From: Psychrosphaera algicola
GTDB taxonomy: Bacteria; Pseudomonadota; Gammaproteobacteria; Enterobacterales; Alteromonadaceae
Reading direction: 5' to 3'
DNA: 64,000 nt
Assembly: GCF_028401425.1 (NCBI RefSeq)
Contig: NZ_JAQOMS010000002.1
Coordinates: 2,418,001 to 2,482,000, forward strand
Of this stretch, positions 51,343-61,644 are shown piece after piece (within the stretch, counting starts at the first letter, position 1; each line of letters begins with the position of its first letter). Below the pieces are notes generated by a model, which saw only the letters and a program-made list of their open reading frames with translations, ran no database searches and had not been told where the DNA came from. The translations under genes were made by a program, and so were the position numbers.

Positions 51343-52587
51343 TTAACCCTTCAATTCCGTGCTGCGTTGTTTGGCGAAGGTCATCGAATCTTTTGATACG
51401 CCGCCTAACTGCAATAATGTTGTATAACTTTCTAACGCTTGTTCAAACTTACCTTGACTGTCTTGCGCTATGGCTAGCCCTAACCACCAGTTGCCTTTTT
51501 TAGGCTGTAATTCGATAAGTTGTAAATACGCCTGCTCGGCTTTATCAAACTGCTGTAGTTGACGCCCGAGACTGCCTTTCATCGTTAAAAACTCAATAGA
51601 CGCATCGTTTATTTGTACATCAAGATACGACAAAGCTCCCGCAGCGTTATTTTCTTTAAAGAAGATCTTTGCTGCCGTTAAGCGCCACAATTCGATATTG
51701 GGGTAGCGTTGTAAGCCATTGTTAAGAATAGAAATAGCACGGTTAGATTCACCTCGACCATACCAAGCACCAGCTAACAAACTACGAGCTTCTATGTGTC
51801 CGTCAGACATCTTCAATAGCTGTTCAAGCTGTGTAATACCTTCGCTGATATAACCTTTATCAAATGACTTTTTAGCCGAAACAAGTAGCTTCTCGACACG
51901 CTGTTCAGGTGTTAACGACACATTTGTACGCTCTATGACAAAGCTAGATTCGTTTATGTTTGAAGGTTCGTCTACTGCGTTTGACTGTTCACTCGCTTGC
52001 GCACTATCCTGACGAATTGAAGCCACGGAGGTTGTCTCAGGTAGTTGTTCTTTTCGGTTATTCTCAACAACTTTAGCCTCGGCTGACGCAAGCTTTTTAA
52101 CCGGTGCAGGTTCTTGTTCAGTTGCCGCTTGACTTGATGTTATAGGGTTGGAAACTTTGGTTTCCATAAGTTCTTGCTCTTGCGCAAGATTCGACAATTG
52201 ATTGCTAAGTTCAGTCTCAGCTTTACTTCTTTGTTCTGAATCTAATGCAAGGCTACTTTGTACGCGGTTAACTTCGCTTTGAGCGTTCAATTGTTCGCTT
52301 TTAACTGGGGCTTTGAGAGCAGTTATTTTAAGACTAGATTGCTCGTTTTGAGACACTCCAGTCGCAGGATAGTTATTTGATGCTGGTTGGCTTTCATTAT
52401 TTGAAAAACTTAACTTCCAACCGATGACCACTAAAGCAACCAAAATTAAGCACATGACCACTAGCAACCAATTCGTTTTTGATTTTACAACTGGCACATA
52501 GTTTCGGTTTATATTGGATTGATTTTCATCAGGAGCCTCGGATTGGCGCTGATCTAAATCTTTTAACATCTTATTAATTACACTCAT
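51343..52587 (-). CDS. mshN: MSHA biogenesis TPR protein MshN
   Basis: About 414 residues from MSVINKMLKDLDQRQS. Membrane segment near residues 40-60 (WLLVVMCLILVALVVIGW), a Ser/Glu/Gln-rich stretch, then C-terminal TPR-like repeats (KGYISEGITQLEQLLK, KAEQAYLQLIELQPKKGN). The ATG overlaps the mshM stop (TGATG) with GGAGCG upstream, so the start is secure. Confidence 0.9.
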   Translation of the reverse strand: MSVINKMLKDLDQRQSEAPDENQSNINRNYVPVVKSKTNWLLVVMCLILVALVVIGWKLSFSNNESQPASNNYPATGVSQNEQSSLKITALKAPVKSEQLNAQSEVNRVQSSLALDSEQRSKAETELSNQLSNLAQEQELMETKVSNPITSSQAATEQEPAPVKKLASAEAKVVENNRKEQLPETTSVASIRQDSAQASEQSNAVDEPSNINESSFVIERTNVSLTPEQRVEKLLVSAKKSFDKGYISEGITQLEQLLKMSDGHIEARSLLAGAWYGRGESNRAISILNNGLQRYPNIELWRLTAAKIFFKENNAAGALSYLDVQINDASIEFLTMKGSLGRQLQQFDKAEQAYLQLIELQPKKGNWWLGLAIAQDSQGKFEQALESYTTLLQLGGVSKDSMTFAKQRSTELKG

Positions 52588-53501
52588 CAATTCGCTCCTT
52601 GCAAATATGGCGCTTGCCAAATCGCAACTGCTGCAATGCATGACAGTAAAACGCTAAATACCAACAACCAGACATTTCGTCTCGACGATTTAATAACGCC
52701 GTCAGTATCATTTGCGGCGGCAACAATATGCTTTTTGTCGACGCTATGATCCCCTTCACCATAAGTTAACATTAGTGCCTTATGACAAATAATATTGGCC
52801 AATCTTGGTACACCTGTACTGTATTTGAATACGGCTTTCAGGGCATTCGGTGTGAAAACATTCGCCCCTTGATAACCAGCCATAACCATCCGATGCTTTA
52901 CATAAGCGTTCATTTCATCGATATTTAAACTGCGTAATTTATATGAAAAAGTAATTCTCTGACGAAGTTGTCTTAAACGTTCAGACGCCAACATCTCATC
53001 AAGTTCCGGTTGGCCAAACAAAACGACCTGCACTAGTTTTCTTGACTCAGTTTCCAGATTGGTAAACAACCTCAAAGCTTCAAAACTTTCCCACGGGATG
53101 GTTTGTGCCTCATCAATAACAAGCACAACTCCCTTCCCTTGCTGATTTAACTCAACCAGTTTCAATTGAATCTTCTGACTTAATTGTTGTTGGTTAATTC
53201 GGGTTAGCCCTTTAATCCCCAACTCGCTTGCAAATGCATAACGGATTTCTTCAGGTGAGAGACATGGGTTTGGTAGGTAGGCAACTTCAAATGCATCTGG
53301 CATTTCATTAAGAAGTTTTCTACAAAGCAACGTTTTACCCGTTCCTACTTCGCCCGTCACTTTGATAAAGCCTTCGCCAGTCTTTAATGCGGTCATCAAA
53401 ACTTGCATTGCTTCATTATGGCTCGGGAGGCCAAAATAAAAATTTGTATTAGGGGTAAGCGAAAACGGCAGTTCTCGCATCCCAAAGTGGTACAAATACA
53501 T
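52587..53501 (-). CDS. mshM: MSHA biogenesis ATPase MshM (ExeA-like)
   Basis: 304 residues, intact. AAA ATPase with Walker A GEVGTGKTLLCRKL and Walker B VVLVIDEAQTIP, and a C-terminal membrane segment (VWLLVFSVLLSCIAAVAIW). Similar to ExeA/GspA proteins that help secretin assembly through the peptidoglycan. Confidence 0.92.
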   Translation of the reverse strand: MYLYHFGMRELPFSLTPNTNFYFGLPSHNEAMQVLMTALKTGEGFIKVTGEVGTGKTLLCRKLLNEMPDAFEVAYLPNPCLSPEEIRYAFASELGIKGLTRINQQQLSQKIQLKLVELNQQGKGVVLVIDEAQTIPWESFEALRLFTNLETESRKLVQVVLFGQPELDEMLASERLRQLRQRITFSYKLRSLNIDEMNAYVKHRMVMAGYQGANVFTPNALKAVFKYSTGVPRLANIICHKALMLTYGEGDHSVDKKHIVAAANDTDGVIKSSRRNVWLLVFSVLLSCIAAVAIWQAPYLQGAN

Positions 53502-53503
53502 GT

Positions 53504-55189
53504 TTATTTGTCACCATACCAACGATTCAGCACATCCGCACTGCGTTGCATTTGTTCCTTCCATGTACCGGTTCCAACAACCGTTGGTCTGATTAAAATG
53601 ACCAACTCTTTCTTACGTTCTGAATCTTGTTTCGATTTAAACAAATTACCTAAAAATGGTATGGCACCTAAAAATGGTACTCGAGACTCTTCATCTGTTT
53701 TAGCCGATTGCATCAGGCCACCGATAACAACAATTTCACCGCTTTTGGCCCGAATTACCGTATCTGATTCACGAATGTTACTTTTTGCTAATGGCAACAC
53801 ATATTGCTCTTCATTAAGCGTGACGACCTTTTGCTGTTCGGCAATTTCTGTTACTGACGGATGCACATGCAATATCACGTCACCCTGTTCACTAATTTGT
53901 GGCGTTACATCCAGCGCAATTCCCGAGAAGAATGGTTCTAAGTTAATTTCTGGTGTACTTGACGTCGCAGTACCAGTAACGGTTGTATTTGAAACGTCTG
54001 TTACGAAATACTCGTCCTCACCCACTTTAATAACCGCTTTTTGATTATTTGTCGCTGTAACACGCGGTGACGATAGAACTTGCACATTACCTTGAGTTTT
54101 AAGCAAACTCACAACACCGCCAAAGTCGACATTATTAATGGTTAAGCTTGTAACTCCGCCTAATGCCGCAGAGATTTCATCACCAAATGAACCACTTGAA
54201 GACGTATTAAACGCAAAATCAGTCCCATTTTTATCCGCTAAAACATTTTGCCAGTTAATACCTTGCTTATAGTTATCATCTAATGCGACTTCAACTATTT
54301 TGGCTTCTAGCACGACTTGCCGAGTTAAACTTTCTTCGGAAAGCTTCACAAAGTTTTTCACTGCCATGATTTCAGATGGAAAACCACGGACGGTAATCAA
54401 ACCCGATTGAGGACTAATAACAACGGCGTTGTCGTCATCGCTACTTGCACTCATAATCATTTTCAAAGTGTCTTCAAGCTCTTGCCAAAAATCGCTCTCT
54501 GACGTAGTTTGAATGTTCGAGCCCGCACTTTGTCCCATGTTATTCATGCTACTCGAGCCAGATTGTGTGCTTCCTTGATTACTATTGCTATTGCTACTAC
54601 CAAAATTTTGGCCGCTCTGACTACTTTGACCGCTTTGACCGTTTTGGCCATTTTGTTGAACAATGCCGCCGGAATTAATACTTGTAGAGGTCATGCCAAA
54701 ACGTTTAAGCATTAGGTAATTTATTGCTAATGTTTCTGTTTTAATTTTGGCTGGAAAAATTTGGATTACTTTGCCGTGATATTGAACGTCAAGTGGATAA
54801 AGACTTGTTAATACGTTCATTACTTCATTTATTGTGACATCTTTTAAATCAAGACTCACATTTGCTTCAACCCCTGAATGAAAAGCCACACTGTATGGTG
54901 AGTCTTCGACTAAACCTTGTAAAAATGGTTTAACGGGGACGTTGTTTGCTGAAACGTTAAAACGCTCTTCTATGACAGCCATTTCAACCGAATTTGAGTT
55001 TGATGCCATAAGATCAGCATTAACCGAGTCTGGGATCACTAAAGGCGCATTTTTAGTTTCGTCAAAAACTTCATGAACTTCTTCTGATCTTTCAGGTGTA
55101 GGCGTTAAACTACAACTAGCTAACAAACTAGTCGCTATCGCCACTGATAAAATTACATTAAATTTCGGCATAATATTATTCATAAACAT
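53504..55189 (-). CDS. mshL: MSHA outer-membrane secretin MshL
   Basis: 561 residues, intact. Lipoprotein-type signal ending LLASC; an STN-like N domain (about 80-150); a 45-residue Gln/Ser/Gly/Asn-rich low-complexity linker at about 176-225; then the secretin core (RQVVLEAKIVEVALDDNYKQG, VQVLSSPRVTATNNQKAVIKVG, GEIVVIGGLMQS). Forms the pilus exit pore. A first ATG is MFMNN; a second ATG follows six bases later, both compatible. Confidence 0.93.
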   Translation of the reverse strand: MFMNNIMPKFNVILSVAIATSLLASCSLTPTPERSEEVHEVFDETKNAPLVIPDSVNADLMASNSNSVEMAVIEERFNVSANNVPVKPFLQGLVEDSPYSVAFHSGVEANVSLDLKDVTINEVMNVLTSLYPLDVQYHGKVIQIFPAKIKTETLAINYLMLKRFGMTSTSINSGGIVQQNGQNGQSGQSSQSGQNFGSSNSNSNQGSTQSGSSSMNNMGQSAGSNIQTTSESDFWQELEDTLKMIMSASSDDDNAVVISPQSGLITVRGFPSEIMAVKNFVKLSEESLTRQVVLEAKIVEVALDDNYKQGINWQNVLADKNGTDFAFNTSSSGSFGDEISAALGGVTSLTINNVDFGGVVSLLKTQGNVQVLSSPRVTATNNQKAVIKVGEDEYFVTDVSNTTVTGTATSSTPEINLEPFFSGIALDVTPQISEQGDVILHVHPSVTEIAEQQKVVTLNEEQYVLPLAKSNIRESDTVIRAKSGEIVVIGGLMQSAKTDEESRVPFLGAIPFLGNLFKSKQDSERKKELVILIRPTVVGTGTWKEQMQRSADVLNRWYGDK

Positions 55190-55507
55190 ATAGTCTTTTT
55201 TGTGACCCTGATTTTGTCAAAACCACGTTATTGTTATTAACTTGGCTGATTTTATACCCATTAACCATTTCACCGACGCGGTGCAATTGGCCACTAATAA
55301 TAGCCATACGGGTGTCTTTTTATTTACAATTCCCTGCAAGGTCAACTCTTCTTCAACTGCTGCGGTCGCGCGATTAAATGTACCTGCAGAATCCACGTTA
55401 CCAAATATCTTTGGTGCAGTGGGATCATGCACTGTGTCAGAAAACACAGTGTTTGGAAAAATACTGATAATTATGATGACCAAATATTTCTTATAATCGA
55501 ATAACAT
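55176..55507 (-). CDS. mshK: MSHA biogenesis protein MshK (frameshifted)
   Basis: About 110 residues. Signal peptide MLFDYKKYLVIIIISIFPNTVFS, then a short GspC/PilP-like periplasmic part (DPTAPKIFG, LTLQGIV). One missing base near 55312 breaks the frame; repair gives MAIISGQLHRVGEMVNGYKI. It overlaps the mshJ end by 17 bases and the mshL start by 14. Confidence 0.78.
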
Positions 55508-56148
55508 TTTTACTGTCGCTCACGGTTACCAAGGATAATGTCATGTCCGCCGTAGGATGGGTCGTTACATGATAGTCGAGATTAGTGACTGAGAACTTAT
55601 TGTTCTGAGACAATATTTTTTAACAAGATTCATTAGGTTGAAATACTCACCAGAAACAACAACTTCAAACCCATGTCGATAATATTCAGGTAAGGCGTCA
55701 GATTGTTCTATATCTTTTACATCAATATCAATTTTTTCAGGTGCTAAAATCGTTACACCAATTATTCGAACATCACTAGAGGTACTTAACAAACTTGTAA
55801 GTTCCTTTGCCATTTCTTTCGGTGCTACATAATCGACCAAAGTTTTATCCAGCTTGCGATTAACGTCATCAAGTTGCGCTTTTAGTCGTTCAATATCTTT
55901 TTTACTTGGTCGTTAGGATCGTTTTTTAGCGCTTGTTTAACTTCTTCAATCTGCGCCCGAACATTAGCTAAACTTGCGTTATGTTTTAACAGAGCACTTT
56001 GACTTTTATTCAGTACAGCCACTTGAGATTCGATCAGCAATATAAAAACCAAATAAGCCGTTAAAAATACGCCACACCCTGAAATGATTATTTTTTCACG
56101 CTGAGAAAGTTCTAAAAACTTGTCACTGTACTCTTGCCATTTCGACAT
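55491..56148 (-). CDS. mshJ: MSHA biogenesis protein MshJ (PilO-like, frameshifted)
   Basis: About 219 residues. One membrane segment near the start (IIISGCGVFLTAYLVFILLI), a coiled-coil stretch (SQSALLKHNASLANVRAQIEEV), then a periplasmic PilO-type domain. Breaks at A6 near 55905 (repair gives KKDIERLKAQLDDV) and at A6 near 55618 (repair gives VKKILSQNNKFS). Start overlaps the previous gene's stop. Confidence 0.82.
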
Positions 56149-56759
56149 TATTCACGCCCTTCTTCAGGAGTTATTAGCCCAGCTGACGTTGCAGCTTCAA
56201 ACCCCAACACCTGTTCATCAACTGCCGCAATCCTTAAATGACTAAATTCTCTATCTTTAAATGATTCTGTAGTTTGTAAAAATGTCAGCCAACGTGTAAC
56301 AGCATTTGAATGCGTGGTGAATCCGTTAAATACCACGTCATTTTCATTAAACATAAAATCTGTTAACCAAATTTCGTGATCATGATGTTCCGTTAAATCT
56401 TTCATAACGTGATAAAAATTGACACCCTTACCGGATTGTTTGTGCATTATTTTGCTTAACAAAATATTCTTAACTTGGTATTCGCGCTCAAATTTTATTT
56501 TTTGTGACGTAAATGTTGCGGAATCATTATGCTTGATTAATGCTTGCTGGTAATTGGCAAGTTCCTGCTCAACATAACCTAATTCCATATTCACTTTATC
56601 TGCCGCTGTTATCACATCTAAATTCTTCAAATAAATAGAACCGGCCCAACTCAGCATAATCAAAAGTGATGCTGCACTGGCAATAAGCACATTTGTTAAC
56701 GTAAAATAATTTTTTTGTGGTCTAAGCGAATCTTGGTATAGATTAATCGTTATCTTCAT
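56148..56759 (-). CDS. MSHA PilN-like inner-membrane assembly protein (MshI2 position)
   Basis: 203 residues, intact. MKITINLYQDSLRPQK at the start (the INL motif that docks to a PilM partner), one membrane segment (TNVLIASAASLLIMLSWAGSI) and a coiled coil into the periplasm. Position between mshI and mshJ fits the PilN-like gene, sometimes called mshI2. Overlaps mshI by ATGA. Confidence 0.82.
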   Translation of the reverse strand: MKITINLYQDSLRPQKNYFTLTNVLIASAASLLIMLSWAGSIYLKNLDVITAADKVNMELGYVEQELANYQQALIKHNDSATFTSQKIKFEREYQVKNILLSKIMHKQSGKGVNFYHVMKDLTEHHDHEIWLTDFMFNENDVVFNGFTTHSNAVTRWLTFLQTTESFKDREFSHLRIAAVDEQVLGFEAATSAGLITPEEGRE

Positions 56760-57710
56760 TCTGAAACGTCCTCTTCATGACGTTCGACTACGGTCGACAT
56801 TGCAGCACCTAATGCCGGGATAAACTTAAGACTCAGTTGTAAATTATTAGCTATTTCATCAAATGAAAAGGGTTTACTTTTAACCGGTAAACTTAAATCT
56901 AATGCATCGACAATGGCTTGAATATTGGCGCTGTCTATCGCTATAAATACATTTTTAATCGGGGGCTGCTTTAGCTGACCTTCGTAATAATCAATAGAAC
57001 GTTGAATTTCAACTGCCACATTATCTGTGCCGCCCATCTGAATTTGCTCTGGCGTCATTGTATTGAGTGCTTCTGCACCACGAATTTTACGAGCAAAACA
57101 AATTTGTTGGTTTTTTAATATTAAAATAATGGCATCACTTTTAGCGTGCTGTAAAAAACTAACTGCGCTGTATTTTCACTTCTTTGCAACTTTGCTACCG
57201 CAAATTGTTCAGTGAATATTTCTAGGACATTCGCGCCAGCATCATGAAATGGCTCTAATATTTTTTGTAGGTAGCTTCGCGATGTTGCAATTATTTGTGC
57301 TTTTGGTGTTTGCCCAAAAGGTTGCAGCGGCATATCTATATAGTCACACACCATATCAAGAGGCGGAATCGAAATTAAATCTTTAAGCTTCAGGGCAATG
57401 CTTCTTGAATATCTTGCTCAGGCAACTCAGTAATTTCTATCTGGGTACTTTGAGAACGATGACTCGGTAATACGATGGAGATTGACCCAGAGACGATATC
57501 ATTTTCTTTTATAATGGTTTCTAGTACATTTGGTAGTTGATCTTCAGACGAGTAAGCAACATCAAAATGCTTATTTAAAAGCATTCCTTTTTCGCCTTGT
57601 TCCAACATAACAACGCGCACAACTTCTTTATGGATGGCAATCCCAACATGTAGGCCATTCGATTTACGATTTAACAACTTTTGCAAAAAGGCTGGAAGCA
57701 TTGATTTCAT
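56756..57710 (-). CDS. mshI: MSHA biogenesis protein MshI (PilM-like, frameshifted)
   Basis: About 318 residues. Actin-like PilM-type cytoplasmic protein (HVGIAIHKEVVRVVML near residue 20; VLEIFTEQFAVAKL). Breaks near 57395 (C run, one base missing) and near 57160 (T6, one T missing). The first gene of the pilus operon; a 71-base spacer separates it from the divergent PLP-enzyme gene. Confidence 0.85.
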
Positions 57711-57781
57711 TTATTTTTGTTACTCCGTCATAGCCTTGTAATGTATCCTGTTACGCTATTCAACTTCAACACTAATCATCT

Positions 57782-58718
57782 ATGAATACTGATTTTTTTA
57801 ATTTTCAACCGGTTACTCCTGTACAACAAGTATCTTATCAACGGAGCGACAAAAAAAACTTACTTTTTGGTCAAACGTGATGATTTAATTCACCCTCTTG
57901 TTTCTGGCAACAAATGGCGAAAGTTGAAATACAACTTAAATCTAGCACAAAATGCTAATTTTGCAGGGATTGCGAGCTTTGGTGGCGCTTTTTCTAATCA
58001 TATCGCGGCGCTCTCTGCTCTCGGCCACCAGTGCCGATTTTCCGACCATTGGCTTTATTCGAACAGATCACATTGATAGCAAAAACCCAACTTTGCGTTT
58101 AGCAAAAGATCGCGGTATGACGCTAATCAAGTTGACGCGACAAGAATACCGTTTACGCAACGACCCCGGCTTCATAACGTCTTTAAAGGTGCAATACCCA
58201 GATTATCTATTTGTTCCTGAAGGCGGCAGCAATGAAGCCGCTGGCGCAGGGTTAAAAGAGCTGGCGGATGAAATTCGCCAGCAATGTGAATTCGACCGAT
58301 TTGCTGTAGCCGTAGGTTCCGGCGGTACCGTCAGTGGTTTAATGGACAACTTACCCCATAACGGTATTGGCGTAGCAGTTGTTAGAGACGACACTTTAAT
58401 AACTAATTTAACCAAGAAATATGGCAATCGATTGACGCTCAAATACAACCCAATAAGTGGTAAATACGGAAAAGTAACCCCAGAACTTGCGGAATTTTGT
58501 CTCGATTTTTTACACAAACAGGTATTCCTGTCGAGCCTATTTATACCGGAAAACTATTGTTTAACCTTTGTTTACATAGAGAGTATCTAAATATTGCAGA
58601 TGACGAGAAAATTTTGGTGATTCATACCGGAGGATTACAAGGGATTAGTGGTTTAATTTATCGCCAGAAAATTTCAGCATCTGATTGGATTTCGGTAATT
58701 GAAGCAACGGCGAACTAA
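57782..58718 (+). CDS. PLP-dependent D-cysteine desulfhydrase / ACC-deaminase-family protein (frameshifted)
   Basis: About 312 residues. Tryptophan-synthase-beta fold: the PLP lysine lies in VSGNKWRKLKYNL near residue 43, with FGGAFSNHIAA, VPEGGSNEAA, GSGGTVSGL and the C-terminal IHTGGLQG, all typical of the DcyD/ACC-deaminase family. The true reaction (D-cysteine, ACC or another amino acid) cannot be read from sequence. Breaks near 57856 (A7), 58037 (T4) and 58510 (T5). It is embedded on the plus strand between mshI and csrD and overlaps the csrD 3' end by about 74 bases. Confidence 0.82.
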
Positions 58719-60527
58719 CATAGTGACCCTGGATCCCAGAAATCCCTAAACGCTGTAACACTCTAATTTCTTCATGTTTTTCTACGCCTACGGCAAACAT
58801 TGTTAAGGATTTCTGATTGGTAATTGCAAGTAAACTCCGTATAAACATTTGATTTTCAGGGCGGTCATGTATGTTATTGACAATGCTCTGGTGCAATTTG
58901 ACATAATCCAACTTAATGTAATTTACGTAGCTTGTATCAAGAACGTATAGCCCCACTTGATCGACCATAATTCTGGCATTGTAACGATTTAATGCGGCAA
59001 ATATTGTGGTTAGCTTTTTAGCATTTTGAGCCAACTCAAACTCAGAAATTTCAAATATTATATGGTCAATTACGTTACGATTAGCTTTAACAAACGATAT
59101 TAGCCAATTTACAAATTTTCTATTTAACCAACTATCAATGTGAATATTCACCGAGATCATATGAGTTACGTCGGTTTTTAGCGTTTCAATTAACAAGGTT
59201 AACATTTGCTTGTCGACTTCAGGGATCAAACCACTCTTACGAGCCATAGGTAAAAATACCTGTGCATTAATCAACCCTTGTTTGTCATCCTCCATGCGGA
59301 CAAACACCTCGAAGTGATGGACATGCCTGTCATAATCGGAAACAGGTTGAAAGTACAATTTAAATTTATTGTTTGTAATTGCATTTTCGATAGCGGTACG
59401 CCACCGCACAGAGCCCTTAATATCGGACTGTGGCAGCGAATCCGTTTCATACACAAACCAGCCTGATGGACCATGTAGCTGAGCTGCACGCAAAGCCATG
59501 TCGGCTTCTGCCAAAATTTGAAACGACGAATCTCGCACAGTGAACAAATCCGCACCAATATGACAGATTGCATTTTTATCATACTTTTCAGGCAGTTCTA
59601 TTTTTTGTCCCATTCGTAGAATATTCATGGCGACACGTTCAACTTCTTTAATATCAACAAATGGCAATAGAATTGCAAAATCTGAGTGACTAATACGCGA
59701 TACCAGACTTTGCTGAGTGTCATCCACGTATTGTTTCAAAATTCCGGAGTATTGAGATAGCAGTAAATCAAACTCACCTTCGTCATCTTCGAAGTCGTCG
59801 AGTGCGCCAAATTGCACAATTAACACAGCTCCATATGCTTCATCTTCTTGCTGTAATAATGACTCTAATCTTTGTTCAAAATAAAGCCGATTACCTAAAC
59901 CAGTCGCGTTATCCAAAAAGGTTTGGCTTCTTATTGAATGATCAACTTTATTGCCACCTTGCTGAGCGTCTTGTTTATTTTGATGTAAGGTTCGTACGGT
60001 ATTTACTAAATTGTAATCCGTATTTTTAACAAAAAACGAAAGTCGCCACTTTTAGTGTATCGATTCGCCCAAGCTTCCAGTTGCATAAATACATGCCACG
60101 CGCCATAAACGTTTCTATGGCTGCTCGCCAAGTTAATCATTAATAGAACAAGCAGAACGGAGTTAGCGAGTGCCAACTCAAATAAAATAGCTGCGAGGAG
60201 TGATTCGTGAGATAAATAAATGGTGCCGTAATCGGATTCGAACTCTATATTTTCTGGATACCAACTAAAATCCACCGATTTTGTAGCGAGAACTTCGCCA
60301 TAATCGTCGGTTAAACGCCAAGCTAATATCGTGTCAAACAGAGCGGGAGCAGATTTAATTTCGGAAGGTGTTAGGTTAGCTAAAAAGGTACTTTGAGCTT
60401 GCACTTGCTCAGCAAGATCGGACTCACCGTCAACGATAATGACAATATTGAATAACAAAAATATCGAGAATACTAATACGATAGCTGAACGCATTAAGCT
60501 TCGATAAATAGTCCGTGAAAGTTGCAT
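58645..60527 (-). CDS. csrD: CsrD/MshH-type degenerate GGDEF-EAL protein (frameshifted)
   Basis: About 627 residues. Two N-terminal membrane segments with a periplasmic loop (AIVLVFSIFLLFNIVIIVDG; ILFELALANSVLLVLLMINLA), then a degenerate GGDEF domain (ISHSDFAILL in place of GGDEF) and a degenerate EAL domain (FEVFVRM in place of EAL). Catalytic sets are lost, as in E. coli CsrD, which makes CsrB/C RNAs sensitive to RNase E rather than making c-di-GMP. One missing T at 60031-60036 breaks the frame. MshH is its usual name beside msh genes. Confidence 0.88.
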
Positions 60528-60941
60528 ATCCCTGCGCTAATTATTTTTATTATGCCATTCAATCTAATAGGCTATAACGCGTTTGGCAAGCGTTCTGCTT
60601 TAAGAATACAAAAAAATATTGTTTAAAGTACCTCAATATTGACATAACACCTTCAGATCCGGACGCCAAATATTGAAGTCCTTCGTACATTAAGATTGAA
60701 CCCTTTGATTTTTATTAATTTTAATAAAATGCCAAATAATTAGACCGGCTATTTATTGTTTTAAATCTATTGATTTTACTGCCTTATCAATCCTAGCAAA
60801 GTATGACGAAAGAACTGGAACGTAATTAAAAATTAGCACTGCGTGGCTTTATTGGATTAATAATTCGAAGGTACTCTTTACGCTTTATACCAGAATCAAA
60901 AATTAAGATTGAAGGTCCAATTCATTTTTTCAACAAAATAA
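60528..60941. other. Gene-free stretch between ssb and csrD
   Basis: About 410 AT-rich bases without a supportable gene. It holds a perfect AT palindrome (arms TTTTATTAA) at 60710-60729 and a short direct repeat TTAAGATTGAA near 60690 and 60904. Presumably carries the csrD promoter on the minus strand; no clear -35/-10 pair could be assigned. Confidence 0.5.
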
Positions 60942-60963
60942 AAAGCCGCTTAGTAGCGGCTTT
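60942..60963 (-). terminator. ssb terminator
   Basis: AAAGCCGCT-TAGT-AGCGGCTTT, a 9-base perfect stem, followed on the minus strand by TTATTTTG. It lies about 40 bases beyond the ssb stop. Confidence 0.85.
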
Positions 60964-61000
60964 CAATGTAACTTTTCAACATTCAACATTTTGTCTTTGA

Positions 61001-61627
61001 TCAGAACGGAATGTCGTCATCAAAGTCCATGCTAGGTTCAGGTGGCGCTGCCGGAGCTTGTTGCGGCTGAAATCCACCTTGTTGAGCTTGACGCTGTTGT
61101 GGTTGGAAACCACCTTGTGGAGACTGTTGGTATCCACCTTGCGCCGGAGCTTGTTGTTGCATAGGTTGCTGTGCTTGCTGCTGAGGCTGTTGGGCTTGTT
61201 GAGGCGCAGCTTGCTGGAATCCACCAGGTTGCTGTGCTGGCTTTTGGAAGTTCCCCGCTGGTGCGCTTTGACCATCGTTACGACCACCTAACATTTGCAT
61301 TTGTCCGCCAAAATCAACCACAACTTCTGTGGTGAATTTATCTTGACCAGTCGCTTGATCTTGCCATTTACGCGTTTGAAGTTTCCCTTCAAAGTAAGCC
61401 TGTGAGCCTTTACGTAAATATTCGCCTGCAACTTCAGCAAGTTTGCCAAAAACAACAATACGGTGCCATTCAGTTTTTTCCTGCATTTGACCGGTATTTT
61501 TGTCTTTCCAACTTTCGTTTGTTGCTAAACTAATATTTGCAACCGCGTTGCCATTCGGCATAAATCTTACTTCAGGATCTGCACCCAAAGTACCAATTAA
61601 AATTACTTTATTGACTCCGCGAGCCAT
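61001..61627 (-). CDS. ssb: Single-stranded DNA-binding protein
   Basis: 208 residues, intact. OB fold at 1-110 (MARGVNKVILIGTLGADPEV, EWHRIVVFGKLAEVAGEYL, SQAYFEGKLQTRKWQ), a long Gln/Gly/Pro-rich linker of repeated GGFQ and QQ blocks, and the acidic tip DFDDDIPF that recruits repair and replication partners. AGGAGA precedes the ATG. Starts 17 bases after the transporter gene, suggesting co-transcription. No LexA box was recognised nearby. Confidence 0.96.
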   Translation of the reverse strand: MARGVNKVILIGTLGADPEVRFMPNGNAVANISLATNESWKDKNTGQMQEKTEWHRIVVFGKLAEVAGEYLRKGSQAYFEGKLQTRKWQDQATGQDKFTTEVVVDFGGQMQMLGGRNDGQSAPAGNFQKPAQQPGGFQQAAPQQAQQPQQQAQQPMQQQAPAQGGYQQSPQGGFQPQQRQAQQGGFQPQQAPAAPPEPSMDFDDDIPF

Positions 61628-61644
61628 AATATTTCTCCTGCAAA

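Noticed and set aside
53403..54044. 213-residue plus-strand open frame over mshM/mshL
   Set aside because: Antisense to the mshL secretin core, with no start signal or recognisable domain.
60528..60941. A small RNA gene (CsrB-like) in the gap before csrD
   Set aside because: No run of GGA-bearing hairpins could be recognised; only AT-rich palindromes are visible.
61628..61644. LexA (SOS) box before ssb
   Set aside because: The 17-base spacer has no CTG(N10)CAG-type palindrome, and ssb seems to be transcribed with the upstream transporter gene.
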